DNA of 64,000 nucleotides from JAJYKN01 sp035516155 (lineage in GTDB: Bacteria; Nitrospirota; UBA9217). Below, piece after piece: positions 53,338 through 62,249 of the stretch (its first letter is position 1; each line of letters opens with the position of its first letter). The stretch spans positions 62,001 to 126,000 of the forward strand of contig DATJAP010000035.1 in assembly GCA_035516155.1 (NCBI GenBank), given 5' to 3'. The notes below the pieces were generated by a model, which saw nothing but the letters and a program-made list of their open reading frames with translations, ran no database searches and was not told the origin of the DNA. The translations under genes were made by a program, and so were the position numbers.

Positions 53338-54840
53338 CTAGCTTCTCTGAGAACGCAGCTTTTCGTGGTGTCTGAATACCTTACGGAAATGGAACCCGTA
53401 GATCGAGAGGGTTATTGCAAGCGGCAACAGCCGAGGCCGCCTGAAGAGTGACCAGAAGAACAGCTTCCAGTAATGGAAACGCTCCCTTCCCACGATGCCG
53501 AGCCGAATCATGGACTTCATAAGGGCCATGACATGGGTAACCGGGAGACGGAGCTTCCGCTGCCTCGCGGGACGGTACTCCTGGAGAAACTTTTTCACGC
53601 GTGCATAATAGTGCTTCGGCGAATAGATGGTCCGCAAAATCGTGCGGTAGCCGTTCAGCAGGGTTTCGGTGCTCATCTTGGGCACGAAGTTGATTGAAAA
53701 ATCCGTATTATCGCCCGTCGCTGACTTCGTGAGTCTCCCCTCCTCTTTCATCCGGTGGTACAACTTGGTGCCATGGGGAGCGTTTAGAAGCCCCACCATG
53801 GCCGTGACGATTCCACTCTCCTGGATGAACCCGATAAGACGGTTGAAGATCGTCGCGGGGTCCTTATCGAAGCCGACGATGAAGCCTGCCTGCACTTCGA
53901 GCCCCGCCTGCTGGATCTTCCGGACGCAGGCTATAAGATCGCGGTTCCGGTTCTGGAGCTTGCTGCACTCGGCGAGGCTTTCTTCGTTCGGTGATTCAAT
54001 GCCCACGAACACCTGGTCAAACCCGGCCCTCGCCATGAGTCTCATCAGTTCCGCATCATCCGACAGATTGATCGATACCTCGGTGTAAAGCGTAAAAGGA
54101 TGCTTTCGTTTATCCATCCATTCGATAATGGCGGGGAGGACCTCCTTTTTCAGTTTGCCCTTGTTCCCAATAAAATTGTCGTCAACGATAAACACTCCAG
54201 CCCGCCATCCCTGGGAGTAAAGCGCCTCCAACTCCGCCAGGACTTGAACCGCGTTTTTGGTTCTCGGTTTGCGGCCATAGAGTACCGTGATGTTGCAGAA
54301 GTCACATTCAAAGGGACAACCCCGGGAATATTGGATGTTCATGGAGGCATATTTTCGCTTGTCCAGAAGATCGAAGCGGGGTATAGGAGTGGTCGTGATG
54401 TCCGCCCACTGGGGAGATGCGTAGATCCGCTGGGGCTTTCCCTGTTTCAGATCTTCGAGGAACAGCGGCAGAGTTATCTCGGCCTCGTTCAGGACGAGAT
54501 GATCGACCTCCGGGAACTCCTCGGGCATCGACGTAAAGAGGGGGCCGCCAGCAATGATTTTCACCCCCCGCGACTTGCACCGCCTGATGATGGACTCGGT
54601 CGACTCTCGCTGAATGGACATGGCGCTCAAAAATACGTAGTCAGCCCAGTATAAATCAGCGTCGGTGAGAGCCTTGACGTTTTTATCGATGAGCCGGAGA
54701 TCCCATTCTGCCGGCAGCATGGCCGCAACAGTCAAAAGTCCAAGCGGGGGAAGGCTTGCTTTCTTAGAAATGAACTTCAGCGCATACTTAAAACTCCAGA
54801 AGGTCTCGGGATACTTGGGATAAACGAGCAGAATTTTCAT
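53338..54840 (-). CDS. B12-binding radical SAM protein with DUF4070-like C terminus
   Basis: A 500-residue enzyme. The N-terminal B12-binding domain starts MKILLVYPKYPETFW with KIIAGGPLFTS near residue 95. The radical SAM core has GCPFECDFCNITVLYGRKPR (CxxxCxxC) near residue 175, and a C-terminal DUF4070-like domain follows. The whole architecture is that of the subgroup including the hopanoid C2-methylase HpnP, but the family is large and the substrate is not deducible. It stands alone between HrpB and the HD-GYP pair, 184 bp and 66 bp away. It is distinct from the radical SAM protein at 47 kb, which has a different N terminus. Confidence 0.88.
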   Translation of the reverse strand: MKILLVYPKYPETFWSFKYALKFISKKASLPPLGLLTVAAMLPAEWDLRLIDKNVKALTDADLYWADYVFLSAMSIQRESTESIIRRCKSRGVKIIAGGPLFTSMPEEFPEVDHLVLNEAEITLPLFLEDLKQGKPQRIYASPQWADITTTPIPRFDLLDKRKYASMNIQYSRGCPFECDFCNITVLYGRKPRTKNAVQVLAELEALYSQGWRAGVFIVDDNFIGNKGKLKKEVLPAIIEWMDKRKHPFTLYTEVSINLSDDAELMRLMARAGFDQVFVGIESPNEESLAECSKLQNRNRDLIACVRKIQQAGLEVQAGFIVGFDKDPATIFNRLIGFIQESGIVTAMVGLLNAPHGTKLYHRMKEEGRLTKSATGDNTDFSINFVPKMSTETLLNGYRTILRTIYSPKHYYARVKKFLQEYRPARQRKLRLPVTHVMALMKSMIRLGIVGRERFHYWKLFFWSLFRRPRLLPLAITLSIYGFHFRKVFRHHEKLRSQRS

Positions 54841-54906
54841 AAATGCTCCTTTGCCGGTATAAGCTGTCAGGCCCCCCGGCAGGTGAGGAACTTCGCCCGA
54901 AAAGGG

Positions 54907-56337
54907 CTACCCCAGATATTTCTTTAAGTTGATTTTCATATCGTGGGGATTGATGGTGCCGACTATCGAACGCTTGTATTTGCCGCCCGCTGTTTCCAGA
55001 AGGCTCGTCTCTGTTCCTGTGTCCTTTTCCGATCCATCGAATTTGGTAAGCAGCAGAACGCGCGGCCTCATGAGATCGCGCGTCTGGTGTCGAACCAACC
55101 CAAACTCCCCCGTGTCCAGCTTGAGGATGGTGCCGATCGGGAAGAGACCTGTCATATTGACAAATGCCTTGACCAGGATGGGATGGAAGGCGGAGCCACG
55201 CTTCGCCAAAAGAACCCTGATCGCCTGGTCGACCGGCATCTGGGCGCTGTAGTACACGCGGGCGGCCGTTAGCGCTTCATAGGCATCGACAAGCGATACG
55301 ATCTGTGAAAAGGGATGCCGTTGAACGTTGTCTCCCACCTTCGGATAGCCCTGGCTGCCGTGCTGGTGATGTTCGAAAGCGGCCACCATTGCCAGCTTGG
55401 ACACTCCCGGGACATCGGCGAGAAGCAGCGCACCCTCGACAGGATGGCGTTTAACCTGCTCCCACTCTTCGAAGGTGAGTTTGCCTGGTTTGTTGATAAT
55501 CTCATGGGGAACGTCCACTTTTCCGATATCATGCATAAGCGCGGCGACGCCGAGCGCGGCAATCTGCTGTTTGTCAAAGGAGAGAAAGGAGCCGAGGGCA
55601 ACTGCGAGAATCGAGGTATTGACCGAATGGACGAAGGTGTATTCGTCGTACATTTTTATGCAGGACAGACCCATGAGGGCGTCCCGGTTTTCCAGAACAT
55701 AATCAACCATGCTCTGGACCATCGTGTTCATCTTGCGCAGGCTGGACACCCTTCCCTGCTGCACCGCCTGCACCATTTCCTTGACGGCGTCCATGGCATC
55801 CTTGTACATTTCAGAGGCTTTTTTCTTCCCTTCCTTAATCGCATTTCCTGTATCCTTGTCAACGAGAAGAATCCGGTGAAGCTCGACATGCGTGATTCCC
55901 TGCTTCGCAATCACCTCATTACCGCCTTCCTGGCCGGAGAGAACATCGGGTTCCTTGTTCATGAGCGCAGCAAGCTGGATGAGCTCCGGGGACGTGAGCC
56001 CCGGCTTGAAAGCCAACCCGCCGACATCCCTGCTGGAGAATTGCTCCATCAGCAGCGACAGCCCCTGGTCGATCGGGATGGAAAACGTCTCAAAAAAGAG
56101 TTCTCCTCCCACAAAATAGAAGGCGACTTCCTTCCGGTTCTCCAGCAACTGCTCGATCTTGCCGCGGAACTTGTCCGCGGAAGTCAGCAGGGAGGGATGG
56201 GCCTCGGGATAGAGTGCTGCGTTCTTAATGACCGCCGAGAGGAGTTGAAACGCCGATCTGGCCGAGCCGATCAGCTGCTGCTTGGCATAGAACGACTGCT
56301 TCGCATCTCCGCGGCTCTCGTCATGGCCGTCCGCCAT
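54907..56337 (-). CDS. HD-GYP-type phosphodiesterase-like protein with shared N-terminal module
   Basis: A 476-residue cytoplasmic protein. The first 120 residues form an alpha/beta module also seen at the N terminus of the overlapping upstream gene product (see there). After a charged linker comes an HD-GYP domain (about 225-400), with HD in LMHDIGKVDVPHE and HPVEGA, and a GYP signature that is altered: AFEHHQHGSQGYPKVG, lacking the usual Glu and Asp of HHExxDGxGYP. The HD metal site looks intact, so activity cannot be ruled out. The gene starts within the last 17 bp of the upstream HEAT gene, on the same strand. Confidence 0.87.
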   Translation of the reverse strand: MADGHDESRGDAKQSFYAKQQLIGSARSAFQLLSAVIKNAALYPEAHPSLLTSADKFRGKIEQLLENRKEVAFYFVGGELFFETFSIPIDQGLSLLMEQFSSRDVGGLAFKPGLTSPELIQLAALMNKEPDVLSGQEGGNEVIAKQGITHVELHRILLVDKDTGNAIKEGKKKASEMYKDAMDAVKEMVQAVQQGRVSSLRKMNTMVQSMVDYVLENRDALMGLSCIKMYDEYTFVHSVNTSILAVALGSFLSFDKQQIAALGVAALMHDIGKVDVPHEIINKPGKLTFEEWEQVKRHPVEGALLLADVPGVSKLAMVAAFEHHQHGSQGYPKVGDNVQRHPFSQIVSLVDAYEALTAARVYYSAQMPVDQAIRVLLAKRGSAFHPILVKAFVNMTGLFPIGTILKLDTGEFGLVRHQTRDLMRPRVLLLTKFDGSEKDTGTETSLLETAGGKYKRSIVGTINPHDMKINLKKYLG

Positions 56338-58405
56338 TGCCCTGTCTCCTCGAAATTTCTTCTATGGACCTATTTGCGGCGTCGCGAAGCTCCCGCTGTA
56401 ATTTTCTTGGTTTCCACCACCGAATCCTCGTATATGATTTCAGAAATTCCACTGCGTCCCGGCCGCCGATTCTCCCCAGGGCCTTGATGGCCTCGAGCGT
56501 GAGTTCCTGGTCCTTTTTTTTCAGATCCCGGCCATCCAGATAGGCCACCAAAGGGGCTGACTCCTCCGCGCCGATACCGGGAAAGTCCGCGAAGGCGCGA
56601 ATGGCCGTTATCTGAACGTCCTCGTCCCGGTCCCGCAGGAATTTGGCCAGGATGCCGGCCGATTTTTTCCCGCCGATCGAGAACAGAGCCTTGATGACCT
56701 CCTGGCGTATCTTTGCGTTTGTGTGATCCGCGGCCCTTCGGAGAAGCGCAATAGCCTGATCCGTTTTATTATCAGCCAGGATGCTCACGATGTTACGCAC
56801 AAAGTACCAGCGCCCGTCCAAGAGGCGCTCCCCGAGCAGTGTTATCTGGTTTCTTCCCACATCCTTGACCAGATCAAGATAAAAGATTCTTGCCGATCGG
56901 TCTTTCTCCTCGGCCATGAGCTCTAGGAGGACTTCGGTAGTTTCCCGTTCGAGGATAGACACATACGCATATGCATTTTCATATGCGGAAGAACTCTTCG
57001 CGTTCTTCCGCAATTCACCGATCGCGGCGATAATGGTCGTTTTTGAGCCTGTCTTCTTGAGGGCCTCCGCCATTCTTGGCTTGAATGCGGGGTCAACGGG
57101 AATTTGAAAAGCACGGATGATTTTTGCCGCTTGCTCGTATTCCTTTTTGCTCAGAAGATAAGCGAGCAATTCCTCAAGCTGGTGAATAATTCCGGAAAAG
57201 AAATTGATTTCCTGTTCAGACGGTTCCGCGTGCTGCGGATTTTTCACGATCGGAATCAGGTGAATGAGCGTCCGGATGGCCCCTTCGACGACGTCCTTCT
57301 CCATGCCCGCTTCGCCCAATGCCTTGAGTTCCACCATTTCTTCCGGGCTGTACTCCGACAGTTGGCGTGCGATATCATCCAGGTCGCCTGGTATCGGCAC
57401 CGCCACAAGCGAGGCTGCAGAAACTGGCGGCGTCGCCGGCTCGATTTTCTTCGACGATGATTTTTTCAGGAGCGACGCTACCTGCTGGACGGTCCAGGCA
57501 TTGGAAAAACGCCCCGTCTGAATCTCCTGGAGCACGCTGGGCAGCTGATTTCCAAGCTCGGGCTCCTGCTCTGCGGCCAGATCGGTATCCATGTCCCCGT
57601 ACAGCTTGCCTCCGATGAGCACCTCGCGGTAAGGCTGCTCAAGAGAGATGGCGGATTTGGCCAGGCCTTCAAAGAGAGCCTCGATATGGCTCGGCTGCTC
57701 TCGCCGGATCCTCTGCCCTGCTTCCTGATACAGGGTGAAAAGGCGATCCTCCACGCTTTCATGCTCGGCTTTGGTCTGTTTTGCGAGTTCGAGCATGTTG
57801 TCACCAAACCTTGAAGGATCGCTTAAGAGATCTCCCAATACCAGCGTCTTGCTCGGTACCTCCGCCTTTTTTCTCTCCTTGTCCAGTTGGGTGCCGGCGG
57901 CGGATGTGGCTGGGGTCGTGGCCTCCCACCTGCTGTCCGCAATGGTCGTAATGACTTCGTCAAGCCCTGATTCGGTTACCTTGATATGCGACGCCGTTTT
58001 TTCCCAGAGGATCGATGATATTCCACTCTTTATCGCGAGCTCTTCAGCAGAGAGAGCAAGGGCCCGGCAGAAATCCATCAGCTCTTGTTCCGTCAACCCG
58101 GCGCTGAACACAATTTCCCGAATCCCTTTTGCATAGAGGTCTTGGGCAATGGCCTTGTTCAGTTGAGCGTCCCTTCCGATCGGCGTGTGATGATAGGTGA
58201 AGTTTATTTTTTGCACCCCCACGTTGTATTCCGGCGCTTCGACCAGAAAACGGGAAAGTGCTTCATAGGATTTTTTTACCGATTGTGAATAAATAGGATT
58301 ATTGGGAGGATAGAGTTTAACAGCCCGTATGGCGGAGATGAGGCTTCGCATAACATCCTGGATTTCGGGAGAAAGCGCTTCGGCTTGTCTGAGCTCTTCG
58401 GGCAT
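56321..58405 (-). CDS. HEAT-repeat protein with N-terminal module shared with HD-GYP partner
   Basis: A 694-residue soluble protein. Residues 12-120 form the module shared with the downstream HD-GYP protein: ISAIRAVKLYPPNNPIYSQS, then FTYHHTPIGRD, then GIREIVFSAGLTEQELMDF. A long low-complexity or coiled-coil-rich middle (about 150-400) leads to C-terminal HEAT repeats (about 500-690; for example NAKIRQEVIKALFSIGGKKS and DEDVQITAIRAFADFPGIG). No catalytic motif is seen. It overlaps the HD-GYP gene by 17 bp, so the two products are probably made together and may form a complex. Confidence 0.83.
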   Translation of the reverse strand: MPEELRQAEALSPEIQDVMRSLISAIRAVKLYPPNNPIYSQSVKKSYEALSRFLVEAPEYNVGVQKINFTYHHTPIGRDAQLNKAIAQDLYAKGIREIVFSAGLTEQELMDFCRALALSAEELAIKSGISSILWEKTASHIKVTESGLDEVITTIADSRWEATTPATSAAGTQLDKERKKAEVPSKTLVLGDLLSDPSRFGDNMLELAKQTKAEHESVEDRLFTLYQEAGQRIRREQPSHIEALFEGLAKSAISLEQPYREVLIGGKLYGDMDTDLAAEQEPELGNQLPSVLQEIQTGRFSNAWTVQQVASLLKKSSSKKIEPATPPVSAASLVAVPIPGDLDDIARQLSEYSPEEMVELKALGEAGMEKDVVEGAIRTLIHLIPIVKNPQHAEPSEQEINFFSGIIHQLEELLAYLLSKKEYEQAAKIIRAFQIPVDPAFKPRMAEALKKTGSKTTIIAAIGELRKNAKSSSAYENAYAYVSILERETTEVLLELMAEEKDRSARIFYLDLVKDVGRNQITLLGERLLDGRWYFVRNIVSILADNKTDQAIALLRRAADHTNAKIRQEVIKALFSIGGKKSAGILAKFLRDRDEDVQITAIRAFADFPGIGAEESAPLVAYLDGRDLKKKDQELTLEAIKALGRIGGRDAVEFLKSYTRIRWWKPRKLQRELRDAANRSIEEISRRQGNGGRP

Positions 58406-58581
58406 AGGTTATAAGGTAGCACAATTATGCAAACGTGTCAAAAGACACAAACAAAAAACACCGAAGAAAAAATTCGGCTTCCCTCACGCGACACCATATC
58501 GTTTTCTGCAACGCTGGAACTCCCTGCTTGCAGAGAGGGTACGGCCTGGGTACAAGGGATCGTCAATCGTGTCCGATTTTC

Positions 58582-59784
58582 CTAATTGCGGATTTCAGCA
58601 TCTGTCCGTTCCACTCTCGACAAGACCTCTCCCTTGTGCAATCTCGTGCTGATCATGTCTCCTGTCTGAACCATACCGGCATCTTTTATGACGGCCCCTG
58701 CGGGATGAGTTTTTGTTATGCTGTATCCTCTGGAGAGGATGCTCAGGGGGTTCAAGTGGTCCAATCCCGCGCTCACGGTGCTCAAGCGGCTGCTCTCGCG
58801 GCGCAGGCGGTGCTGAAGCTCCAGCGTGATGCGGTGCAGTAAATCGTCGACACGCTGGCTGAACTGATCCAATCTTCTGCGCGGATCACCGAGAAACCGC
58901 ATTTGCTCGCGGAGCAACGCGTGCCCCCGCTCCAGTGTCTGCCTGATGCTTCTCCTCAGGCTGGATTGCAACGTGGAAAGGTTCTCCAGGAATGCCGCTT
59001 CGCTTTCCACAACCATCTCGGCCGCCGCTGAAGGAGTCGGCGCGCGCAAATCTGCCACGAAGTCTGCTATTGTATAATCGGTCTCGTGTCCGACTGCGGA
59101 TATGATGGGAATGGCTGATGCATAAATGGCGCGGGCTACTGTTTCCTCGTTGAAAGCCCACAGATCTTCCAGCGATCCGCCGCCGCGCCCCACGATGATG
59201 ACGTCCACGTTCCCTACGCTGTTAAAATGGCGTAATGCTTCTACTATGGCTGGCGCGGCTTCGGTTCCCTGTACAGGAACAGGATAAATGAGGATGCGCA
59301 TCTTCGGGTGACGCCGCTTGATCACGCGCAGCATGTCACGGATGGCAGCGCCGGTCGGAGACGTGACGATGCCGATGCTCCGAGGAAGGATTGGCAGCGC
59401 TTTTTTGTGATCGAGATCGAAAAGCCCTTCCTTCTCAAGCCTCGCCTTGAGCTGTTCAAAGGCCAGTTGAAGCGCGCCCACGCCTTTCGGCTCGATATAA
59501 TCGACGATAAGCTGGTACTCCCCACGCGGCTCGTAGATGCTTATCCTGCCGCGGCAGATGACCTGGATGCCGTGCTGGAGGGTGAATTTGAGAAACCGCT
59601 GCGCCGATCGAAACATCACCACCCGAATCTGGCTATGCTCGTCTTTCAGCGTAAAGTAGGCATGTCCGGACTGGGGAATGCTGAGATTCGAAATCTCCCC
59701 TTCGACCCAGATATCCGAGAATGTGCCCTCGAGGAGGGTCTTGATCTGGTGAGTGAGCTGCGTGACCGTTGCGATGTGAGTCAT
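58582..59784 (-). CDS. xseA: Exodeoxyribonuclease VII large subunit
   Basis: A 400-residue XseA: an N-terminal OB domain (THQIKTLLEGTFSDIWVEGE), a catalytic domain with GIVTSPTGAAIRDML and VGRGGGSLEDLWAFN, GHETDYTIADFVADLRAPTPSAAAE, then a coiled-coil region binding XseB. Start MTHIATVTQL is favoured over one six codons upstream because AAGGA lies just before it; both are possible. xseB is 32 kb away. It follows ymdB by 29 bp in the rarA-rny-ymdB-xseA direction. Confidence 0.95.
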   Translation of the reverse strand: MTHIATVTQLTHQIKTLLEGTFSDIWVEGEISNLSIPQSGHAYFTLKDEHSQIRVVMFRSAQRFLKFTLQHGIQVICRGRISIYEPRGEYQLIVDYIEPKGVGALQLAFEQLKARLEKEGLFDLDHKKALPILPRSIGIVTSPTGAAIRDMLRVIKRRHPKMRILIYPVPVQGTEAAPAIVEALRHFNSVGNVDVIIVGRGGGSLEDLWAFNEETVARAIYASAIPIISAVGHETDYTIADFVADLRAPTPSAAAEMVVESEAAFLENLSTLQSSLRRSIRQTLERGHALLREQMRFLGDPRRRLDQFSQRVDDLLHRITLELQHRLRRESSRLSTVSAGLDHLNPLSILSRGYSITKTHPAGAVIKDAGMVQTGDMISTRLHKGEVLSRVERTDAEIRN

Positions 59785-59813
59785 GCTTGTTCCTTGACCC
59801 ATGGCTGGTGACC

Positions 59814-60590
59814 TTACGATTTCAGGTGGATTCTTTCGATAGAAGCTGCCCTTCCCGTTACGCCGTCAACCTCGATGACAACGGCATCCAGATGAACAGG
59901 GCCTTTCGGGATCTCGAATCGATGCGGTGTTTGGAATAAAAAACGCGCTATGGCTTGTTCCTTCTTCACCCCGATGACGGAGTCCGTCGGTCCCGTCATG
60001 CCCGCGTCGGTGATGAACGCCGTCCCCAGCGACAGAATGCGCTCGTCGGCGGTCTGAACATGGGTATGAGTTCCGATAACGGCGCTCGCCTGACCGTCGA
60101 CGTGCCAGGCAAGGGCGATTTTTTCCGATGTCGCTTCCGCGTGGAAATCAATGATCACCACGGGCGTTTCCTTTTTGAGTTTCGCGATCTCGCGCTCTGC
60201 AACACGAAAGGGATCTTCTAGGTTCGACATGAATACCCTCCCCTCAAGGTTCAAAACAGCCGCCTTGCCAGAGCTCGTGGATATGACCACGCTTCCGTAT
60301 CCCGTGTTCCCTGATGGATAGTTGGCGGGCCTGATGAGCCGATCCTGTTTCGTGAGATAAGGCTCGATCTCTTTTTTGTCCCACACATGGTTGCCCGAGG
60401 TGAGTACATGAATCCCCAGGGAGAACAATTCTTCTGCAATCTCTGACGTTATCCCGAACCCGCCCGCGGCATTCTCGCCGTTGGCGATCACGAGATCGGG
60501 GCGATGCGCGTCCGTGAGATCCCGCATCTTCGCCCGAACCATCTTCCTGCCCGGCTCGCCTATGATGTCGCCAATAAAGAGAACCTTCAA
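59814..60590 (-). CDS. ymdB: YmdB-family metallophosphoesterase
   Basis: A 258-residue calcineurin-like phosphoesterase. Metal-binding motifs in order: FIGDIIGEPGR, IANGENAAGG, TSGNHVWDKKE, DFHAEATSEK, GTHTHVQTAD. These match YmdB (TIGR00282), which hydrolyses 2',3'-cyclic nucleotides and in Bacillus affects biofilm formation. rny and ymdB are neighbours in many bacteria, as here (rny stop 60693, 102 bp before). Function in this organism is inferred from family only. Confidence 0.93.
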   Translation of the reverse strand: MKVLFIGDIIGEPGRKMVRAKMRDLTDAHRPDLVIANGENAAGGFGITSEIAEELFSLGIHVLTSGNHVWDKKEIEPYLTKQDRLIRPANYPSGNTGYGSVVISTSSGKAAVLNLEGRVFMSNLEDPFRVAEREIAKLKKETPVVIIDFHAEATSEKIALAWHVDGQASAVIGTHTHVQTADERILSLGTAFITDAGMTGPTDSVIGVKKEQAIARFLFQTPHRFEIPKGPVHLDAVVIEVDGVTGRAASIERIHLKS

Positions 60591-60692
60591 TGAACCCCCG
60601 AGAAATCAGACAACAAAGGAGGGACGGGGGCAAACCCGCGAGTCCTTCCCCTGTCTGTCATCTGCCGCCTCATGCATGTCTTCTGTTTCTTT

Positions 60693-62249
60693 CTACTTCG
60701 CGTACTCCACATATCTGCTCTCCCGGACAACCGTTACCTTGATCTGGCCGGGATAGGAGAGTTCCTGCTCGATCTTTTTGGCGATGTCCCGTGAAAGCTG
60801 GGCTGAATGAGCGTCCGAAAGATCCTCGGGCTTTACAATAATCCTGATCTCACGACCCGCCTGAATGGCGTAGGACTTATCGACGCCCTTGAATGAGTTT
60901 GCCGCCGACTCGAGCTGCTCAAGCCGTTTAAGATAGCTCTCGAGCGTCTCGCGGCGCACGCCCGGCCTTCCCGCTGAAAGCGCATCTGCCGCCGCTACGA
61001 GAACGGACTCGACGCAGTTCGGTTCTCCATCGCCGTGGTGGGTCATAATGGCATTGATCACCTTGGCCGATTCACCATATTTTTTTGCAAGGTCGCCGCC
61101 AATCTGCGGATGGGTTCCCTCCACTTCGTGGTCGATGGCCTTACCCAAATCATGCAGCAGGCCCGCGCGCCGCGCCAGCTTCTGATCCACGCCGCATTCG
61201 GCTGCCATGATGCCTGCGAAATAGGCCACCTCGCGGGAATGCATGAGCACGTTCTGGCCGTAGCTCGTCCGGTATTTGAGGCGGCCAATGAGCTTGATAA
61301 TCTCGGGATGCATGTTGTGAATGCCGAGATCGAAAGCTGCTTTCTCGCCTTCTTCTTTCATGGTGACATCGAGATCCTTCTTGACCTTTTCTGCGATCTC
61401 CTCGATCCGCGCCGGATGGATCCTTCCGTCCTGAATCAGCCGCTCGATGGTCAGCCGAGCGATTTCCCGGCGAAGCGGGTCGTAGCACGAGAGGATGACC
61501 GCCTCCGGCGTATCATCAATGATCAGGTCGATTCCCGTCGCCGCTTCGATGGCCCGGATGTTTCTTCCCTCCCGGCCGATGATCCTGCCCTTCATTTCGT
61601 CATTCGGGAGGTTGACAACCGATACCGTGGCCTCGGCGACATAATCGCTTGCATAGCGCTGGATCGCGAGGCTGATGATGTTCTTCGCCTTTTTGTCGGC
61701 CTCGTCCTTGGCCTCGTCCTCGATCCGCTTGATGGTCTTGGCCGCCTCGAACTTCGCTTCATCCTCCATGGACACCATGAGCTGGCGTTTTGCCTCTTCC
61801 GCGGTCATGTTCGCAATCTTCTCGAGCATTAAACGCTGCTCGCGAAGGCCCTTCTCAAAACGCTCTTCCTTCTCGGACGCAACCTTTTCCCGCGCCGTCA
61901 GCTCCCGTTCACGGCGGATAACATCGGACTCCCTTTTTTCAACGAGATCCACTTTCTTTTCAAGATTTTCTTCCTTCTGCGTGAGCCGGCGTTCCTGATT
62001 CTGGATCTCCTGCCGCTTTTCACGGTTTTCTTTTTCAAAATCCGCCCGCGACTGGTAGAGTTTATCTTTGGCTTCGAGCATCACCTCTTTGCGCTTTGTT
62101 TCGGCCTCGCGTTCGGCGTTCGCAATGATCCTCGCCGCCTCTCCCTCGGCGTCGCGGATCTTGCCCGCTGCTGCCTTTCCCTTGATCAGCAGACCTAGAC
62201 CGAATCCTCCAGCCAGTCCTGCCACCAGTAGTACAATATACTCAATCAT
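60693..62249 (-). CDS. rny: Ribonuclease Y
   Basis: A 518-residue membrane-anchored endoribonuclease that starts mRNA decay in bacteria lacking RNase E-type pathways. It has an N-terminal membrane helix (about residues 2-22), a long coiled coil (about 25-195), a KH RNA-binding domain (from about 205, with IGREGRNIRAIEAATGIDL), and an HD domain (about 335-430, with HSREVAYFAG and LLHDLGKAIDHE). All catalytic residues are present and the length is normal. It overlaps rarA by 4 bp at 62246-62249. Confidence 0.97.
   Translation of the reverse strand: MIEYIVLLVAGLAGGFGLGLLIKGKAAAGKIRDAEGEAARIIANAEREAETKRKEVMLEAKDKLYQSRADFEKENREKRQEIQNQERRLTQKEENLEKKVDLVEKRESDVIRRERELTAREKVASEKEERFEKGLREQRLMLEKIANMTAEEAKRQLMVSMEDEAKFEAAKTIKRIEDEAKDEADKKAKNIISLAIQRYASDYVAEATVSVVNLPNDEMKGRIIGREGRNIRAIEAATGIDLIIDDTPEAVILSCYDPLRREIARLTIERLIQDGRIHPARIEEIAEKVKKDLDVTMKEEGEKAAFDLGIHNMHPEIIKLIGRLKYRTSYGQNVLMHSREVAYFAGIMAAECGVDQKLARRAGLLHDLGKAIDHEVEGTHPQIGGDLAKKYGESAKVINAIMTHHGDGEPNCVESVLVAAADALSAGRPGVRRETLESYLKRLEQLESAANSFKGVDKSYAIQAGREIRIIVKPEDLSDAHSAQLSRDIAKKIEQELSYPGQIKVTVVRESRYVEYAK

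Noticed and set aside
55315..56487. 390-codon plus-strand open frame opposite the HD-GYP and HEAT genes
   Set aside because: Antisense shadow crossing the overlap of two well-supported genes.
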